Origin: Magicicada septendecula
Taxonomy: Eukaryota > Arthropoda > Insecta > Hemiptera > Cicadidae
DNA length: 64,000 bases
Assembly: GCA_034769895.1 (NCBI GenBank)
Contig: CM068370.1
Location: 44,194,844-44,258,843, forward strand
Reading direction: 5' to 3'
Shown one piece after another: positions 10,011 through 21,861 of this stretch; position 1 is the stretch's first letter, and each line of letters opens with the position of its first letter. The notes beneath the pieces are model-generated. The model saw only the letters and a program-made list of their open reading frames with translations. It was not told the origin of the DNA and made no database searches. The position numbers and the translations under genes are program-made.

Positions 10011-10057
<47 letters not shown>
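9820..10057. repeat. Compound microsatellite (TTC)n (TTCTCC)n (TTC)n (TTA)n
   Basis: Pure triplet runs with a hexamer block at about 9930-9990 and TTA repeats from 10012. It directly abuts the 3' end of a - strand non-LTR relic, so on that strand it begins as an AAT tail and probably grew from it. Confidence 0.95.
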
Positions 10058-10059
<2 letters not shown>

Positions 10060-10400
10060 CGTCACCCCAGAGGTTGGTGGGCCTGCAAGTTCTTCTCTTT
10101 CAATGACAGTCTCTTATCCACAATATTCTTTTTTCGTATTTCTTTTACTTTATCCATATATTTCTGCTTAGGCCTTCCCCTCCCACTACGACCGTAAATC
10201 ATTCTGTAGATCAGAGTGGTAAAAGACCTTCAATGACATAGTAGGTGACCAACGGTTCTAATTATTCTTTCCGCACTGGTTTTAAACATAATCCTTAATT
10301 CTTCTAGTTTCTCTTCAGTACCTCATTATTAGTCACTCTTTCTGTCCACGATATCAGTAAGGCCCTCGTCCGTCACTTGGATGTGGAGCATTCTCCGTAT
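10058..10400 (-). mobile_element. 3' end of a non-LTR retrotransposon
   Basis: On the - strand a frame near 10060-10205 reads GRSGRGRPKQKYMDKVKEIRK, the basic C-terminal block of APE-type non-LTR proteins. Upstream, about 10210-10340, decayed frames include ERIIRTVGHLLCH, which resembles the W-GH-H block. It ends in an AAT-repeat tail at 10057. Severely truncated and degenerate. Confidence 0.6.
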
Positions 10401-10648
10401 TAAGAGTGCTGATTAATAACATACCATTACAATATTCCGTAAACATTAACACTCATTTTATAAGCTGTAGTTATTTCTGTAGTGCTTTTATACAGGTCCA
10501 GACATATAGCAACAAACTCTTTTGAACTGTTTACACAAAATGATTTAAAACTGACCAAACTACACGAAATCTTCTATCACCTTTAATTCACGGCCACTAT
10601 AAATCTAAGTATAACTTTTAGTGTAAAGTAACTGAAGGTCCACTCTGC

Positions 10649-10652
10649 GTTT
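10649..10652. repeat. Target-site duplication of LTR element A, left (GTTT)
   Basis: GTTT precedes the 5' LTR and follows the 3' LTR (19661-19664). Four bp is usual for Ty3/gypsy integrases. Confidence 0.8.
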
Positions 10653-12061
10653 TGTGACGATTTTGAAAAATATCGTAAATCGCACAAATACAAAATTTTT
10701 AATTTATAACAAGTAAGAGTATTATCCACCCTTACCTATACCCAGATTCCTGCATCAACTTGAAATTGTCCCGTACCAACACGCAAAGAAAGGTGTTAAT
10801 TAAATAATAATAATAATTACGTTAATTATTTAAAATACGACTATATAAATAAGGAAATCTCTAATTCGTAACAAAGTTAACATAAAGTATTTACATTCTG
10901 ATTGATGAATAATTAATAATATATAAAAGAACGAACTATTTTCTCAGTGCGTAAATACGCGCCAGCTTACTGACCCCTCGTCCCTAAACTATGCACACAG
11001 TCGCCAGTAGAACTTCGACATGTAAAGATGTGAGTTTTGTGTTGTCCACATACACGTAGGTGTATGCCGTTAAAAACATATCCAGTTTGAGGTGATTTTA
11101 TTTTGAAGAATGTAGTGTGGAAAATAATAACATAAATAAATAATGTAGTGTGTGTAGATTTATAAAGAATATAAAGAAAGGAAAACTTAGCCGACACATC
11201 TCTTTTAAAAATATAAAACTGTAAGTTGTAAGATATGTAACTTACCAGACTTTAGTACTGCAAAGTAAGAACTATAATTAAGGTGTAAAATGTGAACTAC
11301 AAACTCCAGACGTAGAAAACTCAAACTACAACAGTATGAGCTTCAAGTAAAAATCCGATCGTCGAGACCAGATACAATCAACCCGATGTAGCTTCAAGAG
11401 GAATCATGTACTCCACCCTAGAAGACGACAGAAGATGACCACCAAGGACCCAACAACAACCTCATATTAAATTCAGGTGATATCCAAACACAACATTTGT
11501 ACATATTCGTTTCAATAAGAGAAGTAACAAAAGAACACTAAAGAACTTTTAATAATGTAAAGAATAACTTATCAGATTTGTAATTTTTGTAATGAAGTAG
11601 TAGTAACAGCACTATATCTAAATGTAAGGTAATTCTGTAGTTTACAACCAATCTTATTCTTCCAATAATTTGGTTAAAATTGTGATAAATTAATTTTTAA
11701 CAAAGTTCAGACCCGGATCCGAGGTATTTAAAACAAACATCTAGATGAGTACTTTTGAGATAAAAGGAATAATACACTTAATATTTTTAAAGCATTAAAA
11801 CCAGAATTTACTAAAGTAATTCTTTTTAAAAAAAAAAGAAACAAAGTAAAACATGAGATTTGAATAGTAATAAAGAGATGTTTTTGCTAACACCAAGTGA
11901 GTGAATAAATTTGTGCAATCCTTGTCTATTTCCTATGTAAAAATTGTGTTGTAATTTGTTGGTAAGGAAGTTTTACTAACAACGGCAGCTAGTTTAATTA
12001 ACTGGTAACGAACTGAACTAGTTCCCGACTTTTGTGTTGTCTTAACAAGGGAGACGTCACA
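10653..12061 (+). repeat. 5' LTR of element A (1409 bp)
   Basis: Starts TGTGACG and ends CGTCACA, a 7-bp terminal inverted repeat. A TATATAAAT box lies at 10842-10850 and an AATAAA at 11904-11909. A frame of 76 codons on the - strand is present in both LTRs but is not a recognisable gene. Confidence 0.95.
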
Positions 12062-12065
12062 AAAT

Positions 12066-12079
12066 TGCGCCACTCTGCT
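12066..12079 (+). promoter_or_regulatory. Candidate primer-binding site, complement of initiator tRNA-Met 5' end
   Basis: TGCGCCACTCTGCT, four bases after the 5' LTR, is the exact complement of the first 14 nt of the usual eukaryotic initiator tRNA-Met. Element B has 13 of 14 at the same place. A normal primer site pairs with a tRNA 3' end and begins TGG, which is absent here. A diverged second copy of the surrounding block (ACAAAATTGCG.CACT) lies at about 12141-12175. Confidence 0.55.
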
Positions 12080-12838
12080 ATTGTGTAAAAATACTTTGTT
12101 ATGCTAAATTATATAATAGGTTTGTAAGCATCGTGACGCCTACAAAATTGCGTCACTGTTCTTTGTAAAAATAATAATAATTGTATATTGTTATAATTCG
12201 TTAACAATAACTTTGACAAACATAAATTTATTCACTCCGAAATAAACAAAAAATAAAAGAGTAAAATTTTAATTAAGTTATAATAATATTAGTATCGCGA
12301 CTTTGCCGTAATAAACAAGTCATCGCTGGTAAGTATTCCATTCTAAACCTGTCGGTAGAAACCAGTCTGTTCATGTTAAATACGTGTTGAGGAATGTAAA
12401 CTCTCCCCTTTGTATGTAAGCATCTCATTCAAAACCTCCCCTCGCTAACCAAACAAACCACCTTAGACACGCTCTTTCCTGTTTTGAATTGTCCTGAATT
12501 ACCACCCTATGCAACTAGACGACTCCCCAAAACAGCTGACCCTTTGTGCTATTGTTAAAGCAATGAACTTTTCGTATATGAAATTTCTCTCTACTATACA
12601 ATGGTATTAGCTTTTTGTTTTGACTAATTATATATGACAGTACAGAAAATTGAATTGTTGTGAGATAAGTTATGTTGATTAATTAATAAAAGATTCCATA
12701 TGTAATAAGATATATATATGTATGTGTTTAAATGAATTCACGTTAACTATTTTAAACACTTATAAAACGAATTAAAATAGATGACATAAGATTTGTCGTT
12801 AGTAATACGTCGTGTATTTAAAGTTGTTATTATCAAAA
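12080..12838 (+). other. Untranslated leader of element A
   Basis: AT-rich leader between primer site and Gag start. Apart from the second primer-site-like block near 12141-12175 and a short TATATATATG run near 12710, I see nothing in it. Confidence 0.6.
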
Positions 12839-14359
12839 ATGGCTCAATTTAACCCCGACTTGTTGTTGAAAGACGAATTAAGCTATGAAGCATTATTGCG
12901 TGGTCTTCCCTACTCAAATGTAACTGTCGCGGAACTTCGCAAGACGTTACGTGAAAATAAACCGGACAAAACCTCATTATTAAATCGTTTAAGTGTTTTA
13001 GATTTTGAGAGCGAAAAAGAAACATGTTATCACAAGTATACAGAACTAACTTCGATCGCACAAAGCCTGCGTGATGAAAAATCCCCCGCAGTAATTTTAC
13101 GCACCACCCAAAGAATCGAACATCTGACCCGCCGTATCACCAATTTGTTGAATTTGCCCGGTGATAAAATTACCCCTCATGATGTACAAAAATTCGCCGA
13201 GGAAGCATTACAACAATTACCCGAGATAATGCGCGAATTACGTCGAAGATCCGAATCGTTTAGATTAGAGGAAATTGAAGAAGCAATGACGAAACTAAAT
13301 ATTTCCCCTACCCAATCTCCGACACAAGAACAGCCAAACGGTACTGCAAAACTTCAGCTTTTGCAGGAATCAAATATAGATCCATTTAAAGAACGGTTAA
13401 CTGATAGTCAAGTAAATATCCAACCAGCAAACGTTACGTTACTCCCTCGTGAACTATAAAATATGACCCGTACCTACGATTTACCTCCTCACTTGCGGAC
13501 GAATCAATCTGCGGAAAAACCTAGAATGATGACTCAAGTAAATCTAACTACCGAGCTCTATGGAAAGATAACCCACCCTGTAGAAAGTATTTTGTCTGAC
13601 ATACCAATCACTGATGGGCTGAATATTACAAAGCTCCTTGATTATATCAAGCACATTTTACAATTAAAGGACCTGCAACAACTAAGAGATAACCAGATTT
13701 TACAAGTAATTTTACCTAAATGTAGACCTCCTTTAAAATATAGAGTGTTAGAATCCCTAAGGTATAATCACCCGGTAGAAGAACTTCATACCACCCTAAT
13801 AAGACATTTCATTCCCACCGGTATCTACGGAGAATTGAAGCGAAACCTAGTACTTCGTGTACAAGGAACATACGAGAGATTAGCTCATTATATGTCTGAG
13901 GTAAGAGAATCTGCTTTATTGCTACAAGTTAAATGGAGTGAACAACAGTTAGTAGACACTATCTTAGTAGGACTATCTCCCGAGGAGCGATCTCGCCTAG
14001 CACTCATGAAGCGACCAACCACTTTCACCGAACTAGAACTATGTTGTATACATTCGTCCAACGTCTGGTATTCTGACCAGAATAGACGCGTTTCTGTGTC
14101 CCAGACTCAACACAGAGATTCATTCCAAACTCGACCAATTGGAATTGATACCCGAAACTACCGCGATAAGCGATTCGTAAGTACATATAAAACCCAAAGC
14201 TACCCCCATGTTTCATACTCTAGACCAAAACCCCGACAACCTACGAGCGAAGTCAATGAAAAGAGAAGATGTTATAACTGTGGAAAGGCCGGACACATTA
14301 GCAAGGTATGTAAACAAAAGCGATACCAACAGAAAACCGACCAATCAAAAAACATGTGA
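12839..14359 (+). pseudogene. gag of LTR element A (one stop, one frameshift)
   Basis: Start chosen at 12839 because element B begins at the same place (MAEFNPDLL there, MAQFNPDLL here); an ATG 27 bases upstream in frame has no counterpart. The N-terminal part is rich in charged helices. The capsid-like part (about 13550-13990) includes ELYGKITHPVES and VDTILVGLSPEERSRLAL. A single CCHC zinc knuckle, CYNCGKAGHISKVC, lies at about 14271-14312, followed by a basic tail. TAA at 13457-13459 interrupts the frame where element B is open, and one base is missing around 14345-14350, moving the reading into the frame of the protease. Gag normally packages element RNA. No full-length product is possible. 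Confidence 0.92.
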
Positions 14360-16083
14360 AGCTGGAAGAACGAAAATCCTACGTCTTCCGAAGCACCAGA
14401 AGGAAAGGTAACAATAATAATAATCATCGAATAAAAATAAATAGAAATAAACGCATAGACCCTTACTTAACAAGATTTATCGAGAAGTGCAACTCTATTG
14501 GTGCATGTAGAACAAGTATATGCCAACTACCCTATGTACAGATAGACCTTGGAGCAACGAATACCCTTGGTTTAATTGATTCCGGATCTACCCGTAGTAT
14601 AATTAGTAAACAGTTAGCCACCGTATTAGCTAATCATAATCTGATTAAACGTAGCCAAATGGTGAACATAAAGTGTACCACCGCAAATAAACAAAACCTA
14701 AAGATATCGCGCAGTATTACGGTGAAATTAAAAATAAAGAATTTTACTTGGTATGTTCCCCTACTAGTAGCTGAAGAGTTAGGACAAAACTTAATATTAG
14801 GCGCGGATTTTATTAAAAAAACTGGCTTAATCCTTGATATATATGCAAAACAATATTTCTTTAGATTTGATCGTACTCGAAAATATCAGTTCGACTCCGA
14901 ATTAAGTAACGACGCTATTTGTGAAACCGCAACTATTAATTCAGAGCATCAAGAATCGAGTCTGAGTCATTTAAAAGGAAATGAGAGAGTAAGAATTCAA
15001 AAGTTAATAAAAGAATTTTCTACTGTACTCACCCCCAAGTTAGGATTAACCCATTTAATCGAATATAAAATAAATCTTAGTGACAACAAGGTAACACGAC
15101 TCCACCCATACAAATTATCACCGCCCAAGATGGAAATAATGAGAAACCACATTAACAAACTCCTTGATCAGCACGTCATTGAACCGTCAACTTCTCCATA
15201 CTCATCACCTGCATTCCTAGTACCAAAAGGAACTGACAAACATAGACTAGTCGTGGATTAAAGACAGCTAAATAAGAGTATAGAATTTGAATCGATACCA
15301 CTGCCCGACATTCACAGCGCGTTTCACTATTTTACAAGAGCGAAAATCTTCACTATAATGGACCTCAACCAAGCATTCCACCAGATCCCACTAGCTGAGG
15401 AATCAAAACATTTAACTGCTTTTGCTGTGCCATTTAATCTATATCAATTCACGAGAGTACAATTCGGTATATCACAAGAAAGTTCAGTATGTAGCAGACT
15501 GTTAGAAAAAATTTTCCATGACGTTAAATTTAAATTTGTATATCATTATCTTGACGATATAGTAGTATATAGTGAGTCAATGGATCAACATATTGATCAC
15601 TTGCGTGAAGTATTATCCAGGTTAAAGAAAGCTGGACTGACCGTAAACCCGAGTAAAGTTAATTTCGCAGTAAAACAATTCTCCTTCTTAGGTCACATAG
15701 TATCAGCCGAAGGTAAGGTTAGCATCGATCGCGAACGTACACGCGCAATCCGAGAATTCTTACCGCCGAGAGACGCCAAAGGTATAGCTCGATTTTTAGG
15801 TATGATTAATTATTTTCATAAGTACATACCCCACCTAGCGGATATAGCAGCCCCATTGAGTGTTTTAAGAAAGAAAGGAACGAAATTCGAGTGGACTACT
15901 CAACACGAAGAAGCGTTTGAAACACTTAAAGAAAGCATAATATCCCCACCTGTATTGCACTTAGCGGATTTCAGTAAACCATTTGTCGTACAGACTGACA
16001 GTTCAAGTGTAGCATTAGGAGCCGCAATATACCAGGAAATAAATAATACTAGACTCCCGATCAGCTATGCATCCCGTACTTGA
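14356..16083 (+). pseudogene. pol of element A: protease, reverse transcriptase, start of RNase H
   Basis: The retroviral-type aspartic protease has its catalytic LIDSGSTRS at about 14572-14598. The reverse transcriptase has PYSSPAFLVPK, MDLNQAFHQIPL, the FGISQ block and catalytic YHYLDDIVVYS at about 15540-15572. RNase H begins at about 15985 with QTDSSSVALGAAIYQE, the first catalytic Asp included. TAA at 15259-15261 replaces the tyrosine of the VVDYRQLNK motif (YRQLNK in B). One base is missing at about 16078-16081, so the RNase H frame breaks after SYASRT. Gag and Pol share one frame in the ancestral plan, as element B shows, so there was no programmed frameshift. Confidence 0.92.
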
Positions 16084-17666
16084 CCGAGCAAGAAAGGAAG
16101 TTCTCAGTCTACGAACTTGAATGTTTAGCCGTAGTATTCGCCTTTGATAAATTCAAACCATTTTTGGAACACAAAGAATTTTTACTAGAAACCGATAATC
16201 AAGCTTTATCATGGTTATTGAATCACCCAAAACAGTTAGGTCGTATCGGAAGATGGGTGTTAAGATTAAATTGCTACAAGATCAAAGTGCAACATATTCG
16301 TGGTACTCAAAATGTAGTAGCCGATACCCTATCCCGCATGTTCCAACTACCCAATACAAGATCTGGAGAAGACAATATTGAAACCACTACCGTTAATACG
16401 CTAATTACTAACTTTCCCCTTGCATTTAAGGATATCGCATATCACCAACAACAAGATCCGAAATTGTGCAAAATAATAGAACAAATAGAAAAAGGAAACC
16501 ATTCTGACAAATATACCTCGAGTAAAAGAGTACTTTGTTTTAAAAAGGCAAACGGAAAATTACTGAGAATAATCGCCCCGGAAATAATCAAACCCATGTT
16601 AATGGACTACTACCATTCATCGACAATTGGAGCTCATATGGGAATTAGAAAAACTATACATCATATTCGCAAGGAATATCACTGGGAAAACATGAATAGT
16701 GAAATAAAAAAGTTCGTGAAAGAATGCGAAATCTGTGCCCTGAGCAAACCAGCAAGAATCAGTCAAGTCGGAAAATTAATCTCCGAAATACCTACCACTC
16801 CCTTCTCGAAAATATACATAGACTATTCTGGAACTTATCCCCGTTCTAAAGCCGGAAATACTATGCTATTAATTTGTGTAGACTCCTTCACTAAATTCGT
16901 GTGGATGTATCCTATGCGACGTGCATTAGCATCTACGACAATTAAAATTCTACAAGAAAGACTATTTAAAGATTATGGTACACCTTTAAACGTAATATCT
17001 GACAATGGACCCCAGTTTAATTCGAAAGAATTTAACGACATGTGTTTTAAATTAGGGATAAATCATATTACCGTGACCGAGTACAGACCGCAAGGAAACC
17101 TAGCAGAAAGATACTTGCGTAACTTAAAATCACCATTAATATCTTATCATGCTAAAGACCAGACAACCTGGGATCAAAATATTTCATGGATACAATTTGC
17201 ATTCAACTCAGCGTATCATGAAGGACATAAATCAACACCATTTGATTTACTATACAAGTACAAACCCAACCATCCTTTAACCACAAAGTGGAAAATCCAT
17301 GAGTTATTACCCCGCGACATAAATGGGAATAACATACGAAAAATATGGAACGAAGCTCGTGCAAATTTGAGAGCGAATTTACAAAAATCAAGGAAGTATC
17401 ATGAGCAGAATAATAGGCAAAAAAAGTATAAAGTAGGTGATTTAGTAATGTATAAAACTCATCCTATGAGTAAAGCCGTTGATAGGACCACTTCGAAACT
17501 ATCATATCGATGGTGTGGCCCCTACCAAATTCATAAGTTCATCACCCCCGTTACTGTATCTCTGTATGAACCCAATCCAGAAAATTACGTTCGCAGAAGC
17601 CATCTGTCTCAAATAAAAAAATGTTTTTCGTGTCAAAATACAGAAGAACGACTACGAGAAAGATAG
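16080..17666 (+). pseudogene. pol of element A: RNase H end and integrase
   Basis: Uninterrupted 528-codon segment. RNase H continues with ELECLAVVFAF and the ETDNQALSWLL block holding its later catalytic residues. Integrase follows: HHCC zinc finger with H-H spaced in YYHSSTIGAHMG and IRKEYHW and cysteines in CEICALSK (about 16610-16745); core with IDYSGTYPRSK, VISDNGPQFNSKEF and the catalytic Glu in AERYLRNLKS; and a C-terminal GPY/F module (YRWCGPYQIHKF, RRSHLSQIKK). No chromodomain after it. The ATG at 16080 is not a real start; the segment is the last piece of one polyprotein. Confidence 0.93.
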
Positions 17667-18253
17667 AAAACCGAGAATACTATTTAAGTATTAAGAATAA
17701 AATATGTTGTATATACTTATACCGAAATACGATAAGATTTTGCAACATCCTATACCATAAGTGAGTATAAACTCAAAACCCCTCGTACGAATACTAGCGA
17801 GGCCTGATCAACCTTAGCTAATGTCCTGCGAGAATGATATAATACATGAGAAGTCAGATGACGATGATAATGAAGATGACGAGAGAGAGAAAGAAAGAAA
17901 AATAATCCCTAGCGCAGTAAACTAAAAGTAATTCGATTGTTATTACAATACGTGATTATTTTTAGTAACATACTCATGAGTATAACTCCGTAAAACGAGT
18001 GATGAATTCAAGAAAAAACCGGTAGTAGATGTAAGAATTAAAATAAGGTAGATTTACGTTTTGAGTATTTTATGTGTAGTAGATGTATTAGAATTTAAAT
18101 ATTTTGTGTAAGTGTAAGATAATCAATTGATGAATAGAAATAATCTGAGAGAGAGAAATTTCAGTATGAAATTCTGTGTCCAAATATAATTGTGTTTATT
18201 AGATTTTCTATTATTACCCCACCACCCTGTTTTCATAGTTAGGTGCAGGAGGA
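17667..18253 (+). other. 3' untranslated region and polypurine tract of element A
   Basis: AT-rich, with a GATGACGA-type purine stretch near 17860-17900. The last bases before the LTR, GCAGGAGGA, are the likely plus-strand primer (polypurine tract). No envelope gene. Confidence 0.65.
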
Positions 18254-19660
18254 TGTGACGATTTTGAAAAATATCGTAAATCGCACAAATACAAAATTTT
18301 TAATTTCTAACAAGTAAGAGTATTATCCACCCTTACCTATACCTAGATTCCTGCATCAACTTGAAATTGTCCCGTACCAACACGCAAAGAAAGGTGTTAA
18401 TTAAATAATAATAATAATTACGTTAATTATTTAAAATACGACTATATAAATAAGGAAATCTCTAATTCGTAACAAAGTTAACATAAAGTATTTACATTCT
18501 GATTGATGAATAATTAATAATATATAGAAGAACGAACTATTTTCTCAGTGCGTAAATACGCGCCAGCTTACTGACCCCTCGCCCCTAAACTATGCACACA
18601 GTCGCCAGTAGAACTTCGACATGTAAAGATGTGAGTTTTGTGTTGTCCACATACACGTAGGTGTATGCCGTTAAAAACATATCCAGTTTGAGGTGATTTT
18701 ATTTTGAAGAATGTAGTGTGGAAAATAATAACATAAATAAATAATGTAGTGTGTGTAGATTTATAAAGAATATAAAGAAAGGAAAACTTAGCCGACACAT
18801 CTCTTTTAAAAATATAAAACTGTAAGTTGTAAGATATGTAACTTACCAGACTTTAGTACTGCAAAGTAAGAACTATAATTAAGGTGTAAAATGTGAACTA
18901 CAAACTCCAGACGTAGAAAACTCAAACTACAACAGTATGAACTTCAAGTAAAAATCCGATCGTCGAGACCAGATACAATCAACCCGATGTAGCTTCAAGA
19001 GGAACCATGTACTCCACCCTAGAAGACAACAGAAGATGACCACCAAGGACCCAACAACAACCTCATATTAAATTCAGGTGATATCCAAACACAACATTTG
19101 TACATATTCGTTTCAATAAGAGAAGTAACAAAAGAACACTAAAGAACTTTTAATAATGTAAAGAATAACTTATCAGATTTGTAATTTTTGTAATGAAGTA
19201 GTAGTAACAGCACTATATCTAAATGTAAGGTAATTCTGTAGTTTACAACCAATCTTATTCTTCCAATAATTTGGTTAAAATTGTGATAAATTAATTTTTA
19301 ACAAAGTTCAGACCCGGATCCGAGGTATTTAAAACAAACATCTAGATGAGTACTTTTGAGATAAAAGGAATAATACACTTAATATTTTTAAATCATTAAA
19401 ACCAGAATTTACTAAAGTAATTCTTTTAAAAAAAAAAGAAACAAAGTAAAACATGAGATTTGAATAGTAATAAAGAGATGTTTTTGCTAACACCAAGTGA
19501 GTGAATAAATTTGTGCAATCCTTGTCTATTTCCTATGTAAAATTGTGTTGTAATTTGTTGGTAAGGAAGTTTTACTAACAACGGCAGCTAGTTTAATTAA
19601 CTGGTAACGAATTGAACTAGTTCCCGACTTTTGTGTTGTCTTAACAAGGGAGACGTCACA
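18254..19660 (+). repeat. 3' LTR of element A (1407 bp)
   Basis: About nine substitutions and two 1-bp deletions from the 5' LTR. TATATAAA at 18443-18450. Confidence 0.95.
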
Positions 19661-19699
19661 GTTTCAACCGAATTGTTTAATGTCATTATGAGTTATACT

Positions 19700-20170
19700 A
19701 TCGTCGTATGTGTTCTGCCGTATTACAAATACCAAACCTCACTGCCACCACCAGTGGTCAGCTAACCACTGCCATCTCTATTTGTGTCTATTTTTTAAGG
19801 TTCCATCTTCGCTTCATACAGCATCCCACATTATACGTCGTTTTGGAGCTTTTCCTCTCTTCTCTTGTCCAATTCTTTTCTCCTCAAAAGCCGTTTTTTT
19901 AGAATCTCACTTGCTTTCATATATGTCTAATACAGCTAATACCGTTTTACTTTATCCTCTTGATAACTCTCATGTGTGTTCCATCCCCCTTAATCATTTT
20001 GAGCATTTCTTCATTTCTCATTTCATTCACTCGCCTTATTTGTTCCATCCGCCTCTGAATACCCATTTCCATAACCTAAAACACATCTGTATCCGATTTT
20101 CTCTGCTTTTGCGTAAACAACATAACAAAATATCCAATTTGTTCTGCCATGCAAAATTTCCTTTTTTCGT
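19700..20170 (-). pseudogene. C-terminal relic of a non-LTR reverse transcriptase
   Basis: Read on the - strand, decayed frames give EMGIQRRMEQIRRVNEMRNEE-like sequence, then an RHI block and a basic KRGKAPKRR...MWDAV stretch, matching the order RV-NEE, W-GH, GR-RP-WD of APE-type non-LTR C-termini. Several stops. Element A inserted close to its 3' end. The + strand frame of 154 codons over the same bases is an artefact of its pyrimidine richness. Confidence 0.5.
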
Positions 20171-20556
20171 TTGATTTTCTTCGCTGTAATTTCTTTTCAT
20201 CATTTCTTGTTTACTGATACTTAATCAATGTGCTCCGTACTGTATCTGTACTTATCTATCTGGTCTTTTCTTCGTGATATTCTACCTTTCTCGTCACCTA
20301 AAATATGTATGTAAAAATATATTTTTAAATTATACATACGTAAAATGTTTTACAAGAATATATTTTATTTTTTAAATTACGTATGTTTCGATAGTAGACT
20401 ACCATCATCACATATAAATTAATAAAATTTTATTTATACATAATAAAAATAATAATATATAATATATAGCAAGAAAATTTGAGCATTTATGAACAAACGT
20501 AAAACGAGACCTTATTATGAACATTTTACAAATTGCAACAATATATTTAAAATATC

Positions 20557-20612
20557 GGTATGGAGAACCATACATGACTTCCATATTCTAAGATTTATAT
20601 TTAAATCTTAAT
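20557..20612 (+). repeat. Direct repeat, copy 1, at the 5' side of the minisatellite element
   Basis: Contains GGTATGGAGAACCATAC, itself a hairpin, then ACTTCCATATTCTAAG. Repeated at 21771-21823. Confidence 0.75.
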
Positions 20613-20781
20613 ATCGCCTGCCAAGCGCGATATATTTTCTCTTATACATGATTTACATTAAAATGAAAAAATTTTAATTTTATTGCCTGGCAACAAAATT
20701 ATTTTATTTTTAACAATTACCATTGTTTGAAAAAGTTTAAATAAATTTTCAAGTACTTTACTCTTGTTAAAACGTAAAAGG

Positions 20782-21560
20782 TTGCAGGTAAACTACCCCT
20801 TCCCCTTAACCGATCTTCACCAAAATCGAAAGTCCTTGAGACCTCTACAATTCAGGGACGCATGCAAAAAATTATTTGATTCTGTTTGAATTTGCGGCAG
20901 TTATCGTTTGCCATAAAAAATACGCTTGATAAAAAAATGTTGCAGGTAAACTACCCCTTCCCCTTAACTGATCTTCACCAAAAACTACAGGTCTTGAGTA
21001 CTCTACAAATCAGGGCTGTATGCAAAACATTATTTGATTCTGTTTGAATTTGTGGCTGTTATCGTTTGCCATAGAAAATACCCTTGTTAAAAAAATGTTG
21101 CAGGTAAACTACCCCTTTCCCTCAACCGATCTTCACCAAAAACAATAGATCTTGAGAACTCTACAATTTAGGGCTGTATGCAAATAATCGTTTGATTCTG
21201 TTTGAATTTGCGGCTGTTATCGTTTGCCATAGGAAATACCCTTGTTAAGACATAAATCGTTACAGATAAACTCCCCTTTCCCTTAACCGATCTTCACCAA
21301 AAACAATAGGTCTTGAGAACTCTACAATTCAGGGCTGTATACGAAACATTATTTAATTCTGTTTGAATTTGCGGCTGTTATCGTTTGCCAAAAAAAAAAT
21401 TTCCCTTGATAAAAAAAAACCGTTGCCGGTAAACTACCCCTTTCCCTCAACCGATCTTCACCAAAAACAATAGGTCGCGAGAACTCTACAAATCAGGCCT
21501 GTATGCAAAAAATGATTTTATTCTGTTTGAATTTGCGGCAGTTATCGTTTGCCATAAAAA
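20782..21560 (+). repeat. Minisatellite, five units of 158-163 bp
   Basis: Units start at 20782, 20940, 21098, 21260 and 21423, each with TTGCAGGTAAACTACCCC, CCGATCTTCACCAAAA and a TTATCGTTTGCCATA end. A short CACA/CAGA-rich stretch follows to about 21605. Confidence 0.95.
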
Positions 21561-21697
21561 AAAATCTACAGACACACACATAGACACACAGACACACACA
21601 CAGACACTTTTCGGGAAACGACTTTTTTTCATGTTTTGAGTGTAGTAGTATCAGAATCTGCAATAATCTCGAACACGATTTTTTTTGCCATCACCAT

Positions 21698-21725
21698 ACT
21701 TCCATTCCTTAAGGAATATGGAAGT
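21698..21725 (+). other. Terminal hairpin of minisatellite element, copy 1
   Basis: ACTTCCAT and ATGGAAGT pair around TCCTTAAGGA. The same hairpin ends copy 2. Confidence 0.8.
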
Positions 21726-21770
21726 AAAAGTACTTTGTTGTAAAATATTAGCTTATTTACAGTAAATATC

Positions 21771-21823
21771 GGTATGGAGAACCATACATGACTTCCATAT
21801 TCTAAGATTTATATTTAAAATCA
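21771..21823 (+). repeat. Direct repeat, copy 2 (start of a truncated third element)
   Basis: Near-identical to 20557-20612 but followed by unrelated sequence. Confidence 0.75.
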
Positions 21824-21848
21824 TTTTCGAAATGAAATATTACCATAG

Positions 21849-21861
21849 AAACTACTTCTTT
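21849..21861. repeat. Target-site duplication, left copy (13 bp)
   Basis: AAACTACTTCTTT here and at 22032-22044. Confidence 0.8.

Larger units (their letters stand above)
10653..19660 (+). mobile_element. LTR retrotransposon A, Ty3/gypsy type, 9.0 kb
   Basis: Two LTRs of about 1.4 kb (10653-12061, 18254-19660) flank one gag-pol region, with a 4-bp target duplication. Order protease, reverse transcriptase, RNase H, integrase places it in Ty3/gypsy (Metaviridae). There is no envelope-like frame. I counted about nine substitutions and two 1-bp indels between the LTRs, so insertion was recent. The coding region nevertheless has two stops and two 1-bp deletions. About 30 kb downstream lies a relative, element B, with a clearly different LTR sequence. 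Confidence 0.95.
20577..21725 (+). mobile_element. Helentron/DINE-like non-autonomous element, copy 1
   Basis: Bounded by ACTTCCATATTC at the left and its complement at the right, with a central five-unit array and a terminal hairpin (21698-21725). Central repeats of about 150 bp with inverted subterminal sequence and a 3' hairpin are the plan of Helentron-associated elements such as DINE-1. No coding capacity. A second copy is at 23096-24188. Alternative: an unrelated foldback MITE. Confidence 0.5.

Noticed and set aside
9734..10171. 145-codon frame rich in leucine and isoleucine
   Set aside because: Direct translation of the TTC/TTA microsatellite.
10967..11197. 76-codon - strand frame, repeated at 18568-18798
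   Set aside because: Identical only because both lie in the LTRs of element A; no domain. The same applies to 40661-40891 and 48246-48476 in element B.
17667..18253. Envelope gene downstream of pol in element A
   Set aside because: No open frame of size, no signal peptide or transmembrane segment; same for 47468-47938 in element B.
19710..20174. 154-codon + strand frame with Ser/Phe/Leu-rich sequence
   Set aside because: The - strand over the same bases gives recognisable non-LTR C-terminal motifs; the + frame is its shadow.
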